NCBI GenBank assembly: GCA_022747635.1
Contig: JAKTNV010000014.1
Coordinates: 13,947,610-14,011,609, forward strand
From: Hetaerina americana
Lineage: Eukaryota; Arthropoda; Insecta; Odonata; Calopterygidae
DNA: 64,000 nt
Direction of reading: 5' to 3'
Of this stretch, positions 11,101 through 23,043 are shown piece after piece. The notes under the pieces were generated by a model. It had not been told where the DNA came from, searched no databases, and saw only the letters and a list, made by a program, of their open reading frames with translations. Positions within the stretch are counted from its first letter, which is position 1. Every line of letters starts with the position of its first letter. Made by a program: the position numbers and the translations under genes.

Positions 11101-14100
11101 TATAACTAGGCTGAGAAAAAATGGATGTACTTGAACTATAGAGTGATTTTTAACCTGTTGTTTATTTCTCAGTTTATCTATTTTAGAGCCTGTAATAATT
11201 GTATTAATTCTTTTGTGCCACATATGTTACTACCCGACCAAATGGTCAACTTGGTATTATCGTAATAATAATAACGAAAAGTAACGTAGGTAATGTCTGG
11301 CATATTTGAAAGAAAACTGTGCAGAGATGAACAGTATAACGGACGAGCAATGTTTACGGGCATTTATTTTTGTATTTAAAAAAGAAACGCGGGTGACGTA
11401 CTTGGCTGTACATAATGATATTCATAATCAGGGAATTTCAGTTCAAAACAATGAGATTTTTATGGGCATCCAATTAAAATTCGAAGAGTAACAAAGTTCA
11501 ATTCAAATGACAATGTAAGGAACAAGATTCATATTGATTAAGCTGAGTCAAATACGAGGTTCAAAATGAGGTCATTTTTAAAAACAGAAAAATTCACGAG
11601 AATCATAAACAAGTTACGTTGCTAATTACGCCACGGACAACATTCGTCACTTTGCTAGTTTTAAGGGAATATATTGCAAGGATATCTTGAAATCCGAGTC
11701 TAGCTATGGAAGAATGGATTAAATGGAGAGAGAGCATGGATTACAAAGCGCAATTTGAGGAGTTGGTTAGACACAGGCCAAGGCCTTCCCTCGTATTCAG
11801 TATTGGGCTGGAGGCAGATCAATATTTACCGTCAAAGAAATGAAGTGAATTTATGTTAAGACAAATTCTTATGCATCAAGCAACTAGGTGCTTAAAATAT
11901 ATTTAATGGAGTTTAATTCGTTATTTTAGTCTTTCTTCTCGAAAAATATCTTGCTCGTGGGTAAAAGAAGCTATATTCTTGGAAATGAAAGCAAATATTA
12001 ATCAATTATTCATTGCTCAATTTAGAGCTCATTCAGATATGTGAAACTCACAATAAAGAGTCAGATAATTCAAAGTGAAATTAAGAACGTATTGATGGCT
12101 ATTTTATTTAGAAGCCAGCAACATGATAAAAATATCAACAACATCCAGTTTGAAAATGCAGATGCATTAGTAAAACAATGATTGGATATCGATTTTAATA
12201 AATATCTTTCAAAATTACCTGAGGTCTTCAGATATTTTTAGCTATATTAATTGAGGTCACTGCTATTTTTTCTGTTACGTTAGTATCATTAGCACGGGCA
12301 TAATTGATTTCCCAAATAATCCCCATGCGGATAAAGAAAAAAAGACATGACTGTATTTTCCATTATTAAAGGTTAATAAATTAAAACGGGATAATAATTT
12401 ATTCAGAGTGGCTGCTTGTGATACTGAAGATTCCGTGGAATTATAGTAATTATATCAATTAGGAGAAATTTTATTAATATTTGGGTAATACACTGAGCAC
12501 TCTTTCCGATGTGAAATCGTTGCTTAATGTTTCGGAGGCATACATTGTTTATTGAGATGAAATCAAATTACACTCTTTAGAATTTTCTTTGAGAAACTGT
12601 CAAAGAGGTGAGGAAAATTTATTGAGTAAAGCTAATAATGCCTCAAAATCTAACGTACGACCACAAATTATAGCTATTAAATGAAAAAGAGTTGAATTTG
12701 GAAGTGTTTATTGGGCATAAAGCTCGCTTCACTTTATATCGCAAAAAATACGTTTAAGTATGGAATCAATGGATCAGCTCACCCATTGTTATTTCCGATA
12801 TTTTAAAAAAGCAATAAAGATCAATAAGATATATTTCTTAGTAGCTATTTACTAACTCTAGAGTACCACGAGGAAAATTAGAAAACGGCATAAATTAAAT
12901 AAGAAGTAAAAGAACACGGATGCCGGCGCACAACGAACGCATAATCCCATGAATACAATTAATAAAGTGTGAGATTCGATATATTGGCTTTTAAACGCCT
13001 ATAAATCAATTTTTTCGATTAACGGTATTATACCCGAATGTAATTGGTAATCGATTAGTTTTTCCCGAAATGTAATCCCTTTCCCGGGCATGAAAACCTT
13101 TTTGAAAGGTTGTCTATGACAGGTATTAGTGGTAAATTGTATAGATATTTTAAATTTCTCCCACAAGTGTTTTAGTTAATAATCTTATTCGTAAATAATA
13201 AAGTATTTAGATTATCTTCGTTTAAGGGAGAATGTTAACAAATGTTCTTTATATTCTTATCCGCAATAACTAAATATTTTAAAAGAAAATACTTATTCAA
13301 ACATATTTACACAATACCCTGTGAGCTGCTGTAGAGGCTTGACGGAAGGATACCATCCATTAGAATATGCATAGTCGAAATATTTTGTGAACGGGATATT
13401 GGTATTATGTTTTATGTGACTGTTTGCGTTGTCTTTGATAATAATGCGAGCTAAAAAGGAATACCTAAGCCTCGAATGTATATCTGCATATATCTCCCGT
13501 TTTATAATGACCGTCCTGTATTCCTTGACGTATTTAGCAAATGTTTACCATCGATATCTTAATACGCTTCTCATTTCCATTTAACCTTGCAAGAAGGCAG
13601 TTGAGCATGCGTTACGGGAGCTGTTACCTCATCAGCCATTACAGTAATTTGTAATTCATGACGCAAAGTTATCGGTCTCTCCTGAAGTCAACTGCCCTAA
13701 ACTTCCCGCTACTTAACATCTCCCCTACCAATGTATGCTCAGTTAGAATTAATCATTTATTGTCAGCGATATACACTGTATACATTAATCTAATAGAGAA
13801 TGGATCTTGTGGGTTAATAGTGGTAACGCAAGAATAATTAAAAAAAGAATAAATGATTAAAACCTCAGGTTATTCTAGTGACCGAAGAATAATTATTAAA
13901 TCCCACCTAAATTTCCATCCGAAACTACTAAATGCCCATGGAAATTAATTTCAAATATATGTGTAGTTCATGGAAATATTTGAAAGTTCATATTTGAAAA
14001 AAATTAATGCAACCAAAATGAAGCTAGATCTACGACCTTATGTAGTAATTAATATTGTGACCTTATGAATCACCTCAAGTATTTTCAATAGTTAATCCTA

Positions 14101-17100
14101 CCGCGCACACAATCATTTATAGTTGATTCGGTCTTGAAACACACAGCTAACGGTACTGCATTTTCAATTTGCTTGCTCCTAATGCAATGGCATAATCCCC
14201 TTCCAAATGTTTTACGCACTTAATGATCTAACAACCACTACCACTGGTCCTTTTTGGTGGTTTTATCATTAATTACCAATCCCTTAGTTAATCCGAAATC
14301 ACGCTTTATTATTAAAAATGTAATGCGATGAAGAGATATCGATTAAATCTGAAGTAATTTGAATAGGAGAAAAAGAGAAACTTTGTAGACATTTATGAGA
14401 AGAAATAGCCTACCGAAGAAAATCGAAGAAGACATGGACGGAAAGTACAAGGAACTTTCAATTGTTGTGGCACCGGAGATGGTTAAGTAGAATGTATTTA
14501 TGCAAGACAAAAATGGAAAGTCGAAAAGAAATGAGAGACTAGCTGAAAATAGTATGATTAATGAATTAGAGGAAGTCATAGAATAACAACTATTTTTAAC
14601 CAAATAATAAAATATTTCAATTCATCTACATGTACATGGATAAAAAATTAGGCATGTTAACGGATTATTCAATATTGACTGACAATTTTATGGGACTTTT
14701 GTTGATTATGGTGGCGATGACAGTCAACGATGTGATCGCCAACTAACATGGATTTTTTTATGCTGGGATGAAAGAAACAATCACCAATTAACCACTCGTT
14801 GCTTTGTGCCTGAACTCAATCAGGATTTTAAACACTCTTCTTTCACTACTTACAGAAATGTCATCGTTTTCAATAATTATTTTTCTCCGTTGAACAATTT
14901 AAAAAATTCAAAATCCCAAAATTTCTAATAGAGTGATTACAGAGTAAAAAATGAACGTTTAAAAACCAAGGAAACCAAAACAAATGAAGAAAAAATATCA
15001 TTTATTACCTTTATACATGTTGTGGTTATGGATCTTTCCTGCTGGCTGACGGACCGACAGACAGGAAGATATTTAAAAACCATTGGACACTTTATACGAA
15101 GTACATCATGGCAAAGAATCAAAAATGTGGGTTGCCATCTAAAGTTTCGGACGGTAAGACTGTTTAAATTCATCTCAGATTCGCGACACAAAGAAAGTTA
15201 CGTAACTGGACAAAGGCGCAGGACACAAAGCATCATCCGAACGAAATCGAACGAAATCCTACCGATCGAATCAAAGGAGGAAAAGCGTACGCGAAGCTGG
15301 AAAACCTGCAAGTGACTGGAAAAATAAAGAATGGAACTATAACGGCGAACGAAAGCCGTCGTGACGGCAACCGAGAGGCGAAAGGCAGAAGGGAATGTTG
15401 GGGAGGGGTTGGACCAAGTGAAAGGAACAGAATGAGAAGTGAAAGAACGGATCGAATGCGTGGGGATAAGGGCTGAGGCATGGCTAAAGCGAAGGGGCTT
15501 TTGAGACACCGAAACGAAAATGAGATCTTGAAGGGTAGAGAGTGTAAAAGAGAGGGGTTGGAACGTGAGATCGGGAAGAAATCTAGGGTAGAATAGTACT
15601 TATTTTTTGGAAAAGTCTCTCTTTGAAAGAACCATCATAAGATAGAGACAGTTGAACACATCTCCCATATTTTAGAGACTTCAAGTCATACAGCAGACGT
15701 GGATGGACACTATTTATGGGAAGGTAACATTTATTTGTAGAACATATAATTTTTCTGATTTTGCTTATAAGCAAGCAGACTATCGGAAACCTCTTGAAAT
15801 AACAAAATAAATTGACGTTGCAAATAGCAAGTTCTTTTGAAGCGGGATATGAAGTAATTAGAAATAATGACAGTTTTAATATTTATTGATGAAAATGCAC
15901 GTACCCTTTAAGATCTCTAAAAGCAATTAAAAAAAGAGGGCATTTAATGAAAAGGGAAAAAATTGGTTAATGTAAAGGAAACCCAATCAAGCAACGCATG
16001 ATGTGTCATCGTGTCATCTGATGGTTTCAAGTTGCCCGCTCACGCTCTTGCATTAAATAGCACTTGCCCACTGGTCAGACGACCCAAGGTCCATGTCAAA
16101 AATTCTGGTCTGGACCTCGGGACCTTTTTCTAGACAGGAGGTACCAAATACAGTTGGTCCATTCCGGTTTAACCGCCCAGTGAATGGAATCTTCCTGGCT
16201 CGTTTTCCCCAAGAGAGTTGAATGACTAAGGACCCTATCTACTCTTCCTATACCATATGTAATTGCTAATGTCAAATAGATAGCAGCATTTCGGATAACT
16301 TTCTGAATTTAATGAGCTTGCGTGGTAGAATGGAAAATCGAAATTTTTGCATAAACCGGAGATTGGGACACACATTGGACCTATCCGCTTGGCCTTAAAA
16401 GCAATTTCGAGAAACTTGATGATTTCAACCAAAAGTAACCTCATCCCGTTTTTGGGAATCGAAAGAAAATATTTGCTTTGGACCTATCACGATGAAATCC
16501 ACTCACGGTCACGTGGAATTAAAAACACTGAGCTAATTAGGTGCAGTTCAAAAATGTTATCTAAATCGTGATCAAATTCTATCAGGCGTCATGAGAATTA
16601 GCAAAAATTTGATATTTAATACAAAAAAGATGATTATAAAAGTCCACCATGAATACCTGATATAAGACTTTTAGTACTAGGCATCGTCGTAGGGGGCTTC
16701 CCCAAAACTTCCACCTCCCCAAAGATCCACCCTAGCGGCGCCCTTGGGGCTGGCGGGAGGACACTCATGGGAAGAGTCATGGGACACAGCCTCTGAGAAA
16801 CTCACATGCAAAGTTTCGAAAAGGAGGAATTGGGAAATATTTTTCAGTTACAGAGATTTCTCTGGAGTCAAAGATGAAGGGTAGGAACAAGGGAAAAGGA
16901 AAGCGAAAAAGTGATGGAAATACCTTCACAATGAAGGGGGAAATAACGTAAAAAAGGAAGATAGGCCTCCTGGGAAGGTCGAACGAGACTTAAGGAGTCT
17001 CATGAAACTCGATAGTACAAGAGTTTTGCGAAGGTTTCTGGGAAGAAGAAGTCTTTAAACGGCTTCGTAGGTATGTTTAGCAAAATATTTGAACGGATAT

Positions 17101-17260
17101 AATAGAGATATTAGAAAAGTGAAAAAAAAATTATTCAGGAAAAAATAAAAACAATCAAAATGAAATTTTACGAGACATAATATTTGTATTTTTTTACTGC
17201 GATACGGCACTAATATTGTGAAATCCCCAATTTTATTTACCGGAAAGTATGATGTGTGTG
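8167..17260. other. Long AT-rich interval, no gene identified
   Basis: Over about 9 kb I see no recognisable domain, tRNA or long inverted repeat. Points of note: 8280-8460 is slightly more GC-rich than its surroundings; 10200-10640 is a purine/G-rich patch with CpGs; 15240-15590 is purine-rich on the plus strand. An 87-residue minus-strand frame at 9845-10108 has a balanced, protein-like composition but matches no family I know. From 11500 to 14300 the sequence is very AT-rich, with stops dense in all frames. Confidence 0.5.
9845..10108 (-). other. Unassigned open frame of 87 residues
   Basis: On the minus strand the frame runs from an ATG at 10108 to a stop at 9845. It is not low-complexity and is not generated by a repeat, and it contains a mix of charged, aromatic and hydrophobic residues (for example LSELCRFMECIGYGELAVII). 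In AT-rich DNA a frame of this length arises by chance fairly often. I recognise no domain, signal peptide or neighbouring exon, so it is recorded only as a candidate exon or decayed repeat protein. Confidence 0.15.
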
Positions 17261-17268
17261 TATATATA

Positions 17269-17440
17269 TATAAACACAAAGACGTAGATTTTTAAACCAC
17301 AGAAACACAAATAAAGGACACATGTTATTTTGACGTTCTGAAGAGGACGGCCGTGCCGTCGAAACGTCAAAACAACATATTTGAGGGTACTTTCTTTGTG
17401 TTTCTATGGTTTAAAAATCTACATCTGTGTTTTCATATAT
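17269..17440. repeat. Foldback repeat with hammerhead-like centre
   Basis: The left arm (about 17269-17337) and right arm (about 17363-17440) are imperfect reverse complements over some 65-70 bases. They share TAGATTTTTAAACCA, AGAAACACAAA and TTTTGACGTT. The centre holds CTGAAGA (17338-17344), a hairpin GACGG/CCGTC (17346-17350 with 17356-17360), then GAAA (17361-17364). It is closed by GACGT/ACGTC (17332-17336 with 17364-17368). The order CTGANGA, stem, GAAA is that of a hammerhead ribozyme core, and Penelope-like retroelements are known to carry hammerheads in their terminal repeats. Stem I is missing here and one base is extra at stem II, so catalysis is doubtful. It could equally be a palindromic MITE. 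Confidence 0.6.
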
Positions 17441-17869
17441 TTGTGCTTCGCCGAGGAGCGTTCCATTTCGAAGATATGATATATATATATACATATATAT
17501 GATAAATTCTAAATTCACATTATTACAAAATTTGAAATGTCTCCTTTTAAATCTGGCACTTTCTCATTAAATACCATTAGGTCTAACTTGCCTAAAACGA
17601 TTGTTGTAACATTTAATTTTATTTTATTACGCATAGCCCTAAAAGTGCTCAGACGACAAAAGTAATAATGGTAAGAAAATCTATGAATTCGTGAGCCTCT
17701 AACTTTTCAACTGAAAACTCAAGAAAATCTTCGTCTCCGACGGCAGCATTATTCTTCCACTGGATTGACTTATGTGCTTTTCCTCGCCACGCACGACACA
17801 CGCCATATGTTTTCGTCAATATTTCGAGAGAAGCAAATGCGTATCATACCTACACGGTAAACACCATCT

Positions 17870-18410
17870 GACGAACGGGAGGGGTAGGAACGGCCGGGGC
17901 TCTGACGGGGGGTGGGGACGGAAGAGGTGAGAAGGAGGGCTCCATCGGTGGGGGAAGTGGTGAGCTGCGACTGGGTGGTGGGGCGGTAGGTGAGAATGAG
18001 AGGAGAAGGGGGTTGGGAAGTGTAGGACGGAGGGGAGGTAGAGAGGGGCGGAGGAGGGAGGGGAGGGAAGAAGTCGCTCGGCTTAGCGATCAATACCGTG
18101 GACCCGAAAGGTGGGAAGGGAGGGGGAGGCGGGAGGGGGGAAGGGGGAGTGAGGCAGCCTCGTGTTGTGAGCGGCCAACCCCCCGCTCGCCTCCTGAACC
18201 CCTTTTCTTTCCGTCCATCTCTCCCCCATCATCCCGATGACTGTCTCTAGTCCACCAATCTCGCCCGTTCCTTCCCTCTATCTCTCCCCCCCATTCAAGC
18301 CATCCTATCCTCCTTCCGCATCCTCTCATCTAATGATCCTCCCTCCTCACGTCCGTTTCCCTTACCCGACCCTCACGCGTCCTAATAATCCTCTTCTCCG
18401 TTGGCGGGTT
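17870..18410. other. GC-rich island with a strand switch from G-rich to C-rich
   Basis: About 17880-18150 is G-rich on the plus strand, with many GGG and GAGG runs. From about 18175 to 18400 the same strand becomes C/T-rich. CpGs are frequent compared with the flanks. The open frames on both strands are rich in Gly/Arg/Glu or Pro/Ser, as expected from the skew. It could be a promoter-associated island; I see no defined start site or coding exon. Confidence 0.4.
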
Positions 18411-19404
18411 TAGCGGGAATAAACTTCGTCCGGGGCCTTGTGGATCTCGTGGAGGGATCTTGGTACTGAGCCTTCCTTGTCGGAGACATTATTTAGACAT
18501 ACGGAGATGTGTGAATCGGGGACGACTCCGAAAGGCCTTTCCGCCACCTTGTGTTCCTCCGACTCGTGACTTCGGTGAGTGAATACGCACGGTAGGGCTC
18601 TAGACACAAAGGGGCTGCCTTATAATGTGGTGTGAATCACTGCGGGGTTGATCACCTGGGTCGCTCTAAAATTTCCCAAAGGTCGGAACGGTGGCACGTC
18701 ATTTTGTAAGAGTTTTTTAGAGTTCTGTGAAAAATATTTAACGAGGCGTTTAAATGCATTTTGCCATCATCCAGGAGCGAGTGGGACAGAATGGAACGGG
18801 CAGGAAACAAATGCTTTCGCCTCATGCGACGTGGATTTTATGGGCGTCGCCATGACCTATCCGCACGCCGGAATTTATCATCGAGTTTCACTCCATCAAT
18901 CTTCACGTTCGCGGTTGTTTATCTTGACTCAACTTTGAGGTCGATCCTCGTTTTGCGCGTACTTTGACACATTGCGATACGCTTGAATAATTTCAATTGC
19001 ACAAAAACACAAGCATTGCACGCAGCGATGCCCAACTAATTGTGACATGCAAAACATTATGTTTCAAGACACTATCGAGGTAATTGAAATGGCCGAAACT
19101 GGCTAAATGTTCTCATAAAATAGCTAACCGTTTTATAGCGATTAAAATAACTGCCTTTATCAACAATTTCGTATTGAAACTTTAAAGATTGGACGATTTG
19201 AAAAATTACATCTTCATTCGAGGCGACTAGTTCAATATAGCTAAGTTTCATCGAACCGTGGGAAAGGGGTTTTAGGCCCAATATTGATCGAAAATCTGTT
19301 AATCTGACTTCGTGGCTCGATCCAATCGAGAAAGACCCTTCGCAATGTGTGGGACCACAGGTCATGTGGATCGTCAAGGTAGAGCCCACAACCCTTGGCT
19401 AATG

Positions 19405-19455
19405 ATTCTGTGCATACATGTACTCCAAACGTTGGAGTACATGTTTGCACAGAAT
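19405..19455. repeat. Palindrome at the 5' edge of a LINE fragment
   Basis: The arms 19405-19428 and 19432-19455 are reverse complements over 24 bases with one mismatch, separated by 3 bases (ATTCTGTGCATACATGTACT on the left). The right arm runs into the first recognisable codons of the LINE fragment. It could be a foldback created during 5' truncation of the LINE (twin-priming-like) or an unrelated palindrome. Confidence 0.8.
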
Positions 19456-20330
19456 GCTAGTAGACAGGTGGGAGAGATTTGCGTGATTCTCAGTAATGAG
19501 ATCACTAATAGAAAGGAACAGAGAGTGAAATATCAAAATATAGTAGATCTAGTTTAGATATGGTTTTGTGGATCTCGAGAGGGCGTTTATTATATTGAAT
19601 TGGGATGAGTTAATAAATTTGTTACAGAAAATATGAGTAGACTAAAGTGACAGTCGACTTATCGGTCAACTATTCTGGTATTAATCTGCTCAGGTGCGTG
19701 TGGCGCACTGATGCCTAGGTATGGAATGAGAATCAATGTAAACGGCTCAGAAATTATGAGGTTTTTGAGAAAGAGGAAGGCTAAGTTAATTGTTAAAATA
19801 AGAAGGGAAAAACAAGAGCAGGTGGAACAGTTTACCTGTCTTAGCAGTGTCTTAGACCATAATTGTCCAAGTGGTGGGAATGTAAGAAGAATATTAAGGC
19901 AAATAAGTTTCCTGAAAGGACGAGGGCATTGATGACAGGGACCTTGATTAAGATATTGGCAAAAGACTCGTTAAAACTCTTATGTGGAGTGTAGTTATGT
20001 ATGGCGCGGAAACTTGGTCAATGGAGCAAGATGGTAGACGTAGAATGAAGATTTTCAATATGCGTGTTTGAATAAGAATGGAAAAGGTAAATAGGAGGGA
20101 GAGGAAGTCAAACGATGAATTACTAGGCATGGTGGCGAAAGAAGAAGATTGTAGGGGGAAACCCAAAGATGCCAGATAGATGGATACTGAGCATTTTTAT
20201 CGGCACTGGGATGCTGAAGACTGTTAGTAGATGACGTTAGATAAGCGAGGATTAGGGATGAAAAGGATAGGCCAGTTGAACCGAATAAAGGGAGATATAA
20301 TGTATGCTGAATTGAATAACGGTTTATTAT
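19441..20330 (+). mobile_element. Decayed LINE fragment: reverse transcriptase thumb and C-terminus
   Basis: Read across several frames, the plus strand shows RQVGEICVILSNEIT (19462 on), then GFVDLERAFIILNWDELINL (about 19563-19625; compare FVDLEKAFDNVDWDKL). Next come YGMRINVNGSEIMRFLRK (19723 on) and EQVEQFTCLSSVLDHNC (19819 on), then LIKILAKRLVKTLMWSVVMYGAETWS (about 19945-20025, split by a frame change), and finally KRGLGMKRIGQLNRIKGD (about 20244-20300). This order matches the second half of an arthropod LINE reverse transcriptase ending in RGRPRIGMLDELK. Multiple stops and frameshifts and the loss of the catalytic YADD region make it inactive. It belongs to the same lineage as the fragment at 137-715. 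Confidence 0.85.
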
Positions 20331-22284
20331 TATGTCGAAAGTTATATTTTCTCTTGTTAGGCGACCCTAGGAGTGTAAAACTCACTCTAATTATTGGAGT
20401 TCGATCTCTCTCCTCTAAATTTATTCCTTTCACATTCCTTCAACCTCATCGTTTCGTAAACAAGACTACTGATATGCTCCTCACAGTGAAATTGGTGGAT
20501 GTGGCTGCTTATCTGACTGAATTCTTCATTTAGCATTGAAGAAGAGGAAATCGTTGCAACTCATCTCATGCCAACCTATTGGCAAACATTTTGTAGATAA
20601 GATCAAGTTAATTGGCATTTTTCTGAAAATATTTCTCAAAATCTGTAGGATATATTTCCTTCAAATTCTCAAAACTTTCACGATAAATGAGAAGAAGAGG
20701 AGATATCATTTCATCTGGCACAACTATTTCCTAACCATATTCCAGCTGATGTTGTGCTTTAAAATTCATCGCCAGGTTTTGCACCTAATAATACTTTCAG
20801 TGTCCGACCAGTGTCCAATCAGCGCACACACACAGAGGCAATAGAAAATTCTGCTGAGTTTAGCACAATCCAGTCGAGGAGAGAGGTGCTCATGGAGACC
20901 GTGAAACCCTCGAGTGGAAGGTAGCGAATTTTTGGAGACCTTGCGGCTTCATGGAATGGTTGAAAAGTGAAAACAAAAGGAACCCTTGAATGTTTCACAT
21001 AGTTGCTCAATATGTTTGTGTTTGTTCCCACTCCTCTGTTACCATCCGTGCCTCCATCCCTAATGATCCCTATTGCGTACGAAACCCCTATAAGTTTTCT
21101 TCATTCAGACTGAAATGCAAGCCTACTTTCCGTTTTATTCGCGAAATTCCACGCCCCACCCCTTCCGTCCCCCACCACTCTGTTCTCTTTCCCTCTTAGG
21201 CAACGCAGTTCCCCGTTTATTTGCCCGTTTGACGACATTTATTCTTCCTCTCCACCAGCAACCCCAGGAACGCCGTAATTTCATTTCCTCCACTCCACCC
21301 TACCCCTCGCCTTGCGCCCTCTTCCTTCACCCCAAGCTCTCGCCGGGCCACCCCCCCCCTCCTTTCCTCTTCCTCCTCCACATACGCCTTCGCTCATGGC
21401 GCCCCCTTGCGTCTCATTCGCTCCCTTGGAGTTTCCTTCCGTCTCCTTATTCTCCCTCCTGACGCCTTCCCTACCTATTCTCAGCCTGCATTCCCTCCAT
21501 CTCGCTACGTCCCTCGACACTCCCTTTCATCCCCCCTTTGCGCCTTTTAATCCCGCTCCCTCTTCCCTCTCTCCCCTTACTTGTTGCACGCTCATATATT
21601 AATAGGGGGTGTTTCCTGGTTTAATATTCCCCCATTTGTTTGGTGCTTCGCGCGGAAGTTTGCAAACCGTGAGGATTCAGTTTTTGTTCTAACTGTGCTC
21701 TCCTCCCGTTTGAGGCTGTTGCAGGTTTATCACTGTAACTACAAATGGGAGAGTCCCTCGGGTCATGAAGAGAGCAAACGAGACTGAGAATTTTGGGAAT
21801 GTACGGAGCTTACTCTTCTACTCGAGATTTATTCAGATGTCGAGGGAACTATAAACCTCCGACGTTTTAACGGAGAACTGACCGACTCGAACTGAATGAG
21901 AGAAATACGAGACTCTTGCACTGTTAGATTTGAATCATCGCTAGATCTATCCATCAACATCTCATATTTCTATCTTAGATTTTTTTCTTTTCTTTTGCGT
22001 ACATTTAACAGAGAATACTTTTCTCCAAATATTCTCGCATGTTATCAAATTTTGGTGTCCCCAACCACACGTACACATAGTGCACCGTTCATTACTCTTT
22101 CCAATACAGCTCTCTTCCAGCCACAACTTATCACAAATGCCCGAGATTCATATCATCACATTTACCTTCTCACCTCCCTAAAACTTTTCAAATATGGATA
22201 TTAATGGCTATAAACTGTACAACTGACAATATCATTCAATACAACGATGTACAAAAGTATCTGAACATTAGGATACATCACATA
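20331..22284. other. No gene recognised; contains a long pyrimidine-rich tract
   Basis: About 21120-21600 is strongly C/T-rich on the plus strand, with CpGs and runs of C near 21352. The open frames there are Pro/Ser/Leu-rich by composition. The minus strand of 22040-22200 has short stretches faintly reminiscent of a reverse transcriptase, too weak to call. The rest is ordinary AT-rich sequence up to the mariner insertion. Confidence 0.4.
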
Positions 22285-22385
22285 TACGAGGGTCATCCGG
22301 AAAGTAGTACCCGTTCGTGAAATAAATACACAAAAGTAAATATTAACAAACATAAAAAATTTTATTTGAAAGAGGATACTTTAAA

Positions 22386-22530
22386 CTACTTCTCAACATA
22401 ATCACCAAGCAAATTAAGGCATTTGTCATAACGTGTGACAAGTTTCTGTATTCCTGCTGCATAGTCCTTCGCCGCCAGCTCATTGAGATACGCGAGGGAC
22501 CCATCTTGCACAAATTTTTGCATAATGCAG
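22386..22530 (-). pseudogene. Mariner transposase C-terminal remnant
   Basis: In a different minus-strand frame from the N-terminal part, residues include LNELAAKDYAAGIQKLVTRY followed by DKCLNLLGDYVEK and a stop. This is the conserved mariner C-terminus (GIQKLVxRYDKCLxxxGDYVEK). The frame offset relative to the N-terminal piece places the deletion breakpoint just upstream and shows that the two parts cannot be read as one protein. Confidence 0.85.
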
Positions 22531-22887
22531 ATGGTGTTTAACAATTTCATGAACAATTGTTCGAGAAACATTGGGAAAATGCTCACAGATGTCATCAATT
22601 GTGACGCGCCGATCGTTCCTCACGAATTCGTCAACTGAGCTCACCAGTTGGTCTGTAATGACAGACGGTCTCTCCGAACGCTCATCGTCGTGTGTGTTGC
22701 CCCTCCCCATGTTGAAGTTGCGACACCACCGCCGAACAGACGACTCGTCCATTACATTGTCTCCATACACCTCCTTTAATTGGCGATGAATATCACATGG
22801 GCGAACGTTTCTTGCATTGAGGAATTTAATCACTGCCCTCACTTCACAACTGGCGGCGTTCTCAATTTTTTTAAACATTGTAAACAA
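22480..22887 (-). pseudogene. Truncated mariner transposase: DNA-binding half only (135 residues)
   Basis: The frame starts with ATG at 22887, about 150 bases inside the right TIR, as in mariners. Residues about 10-58 form the first helix-turn-helix (EVRAVIKFLNARNVRPCDIH ... SSVRRWCRNFNMGR). A short linker follows (DDERSERPS, in the place of the usual GRPS hinge). Residues about 82-130 form the second helix-turn-helix, ending in the family motif ARWVPR. In the family, these two domains bind the terminal inverted repeats. The deletion junction follows ARWVPR, after which three residues and a stop occur, so all three catalytic Asp positions are absent. If expressed, it would be a DNA-binding protein without nuclease activity. 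A domesticated role is possible but unsupported by anything else here. Confidence 0.85.
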
Positions 22888-23043
22888 TCACAGAAACAAC
22901 ACAGGCAATGCTAGCGTCACGCAACTTGGCTCAGAGAAGGCAGACAAGCCACTGAAGCTATCTGACCTCGTCCAGCGGCTACTCGCGTCGTCAGCACTTC
23001 ATGCGGCACGAACGGGTACTACTTTCCGGATGACCCTCGTATA

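Larger units (their letters stand above)
22283..23043 (-). mobile_element. Mariner-family deletion derivative with perfect TIRs and TA duplication
   Basis: The element spans 22285-23041 (757 bases). Its ends are perfect inverted repeats of 35 bases (22285-22319 and 23007-23041), beginning TACGAGGGTCATCCGG. A TA dinucleotide lies on each side (22283-22284 and 23042-23043), the expected Tc1/mariner target duplication. The minus strand encodes the transposase N-terminus, then after a junction the last 40-45 residues in another frame. Full mariners are about 1.3 kb with about 345 codons, so roughly 0.5 kb of the middle, including the catalytic core, is missing. Intact ends mean it could still be moved by a related transposase supplied in trans. 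Perfect arms suggest a fairly recent insertion. Confidence 0.93.

Noticed and set aside
14343..14603. Possible coding remnant on either strand
   Set aside because: Short AT-rich frames with no ordered motif; faint resemblance to LINE linker sequence is not defensible.
22040..22200. Possible reverse-transcriptase remnant on the minus strand (WKRAVLERVMNG...)
   Set aside because: The match is a few residues only, without the catalytic or flanking motifs.
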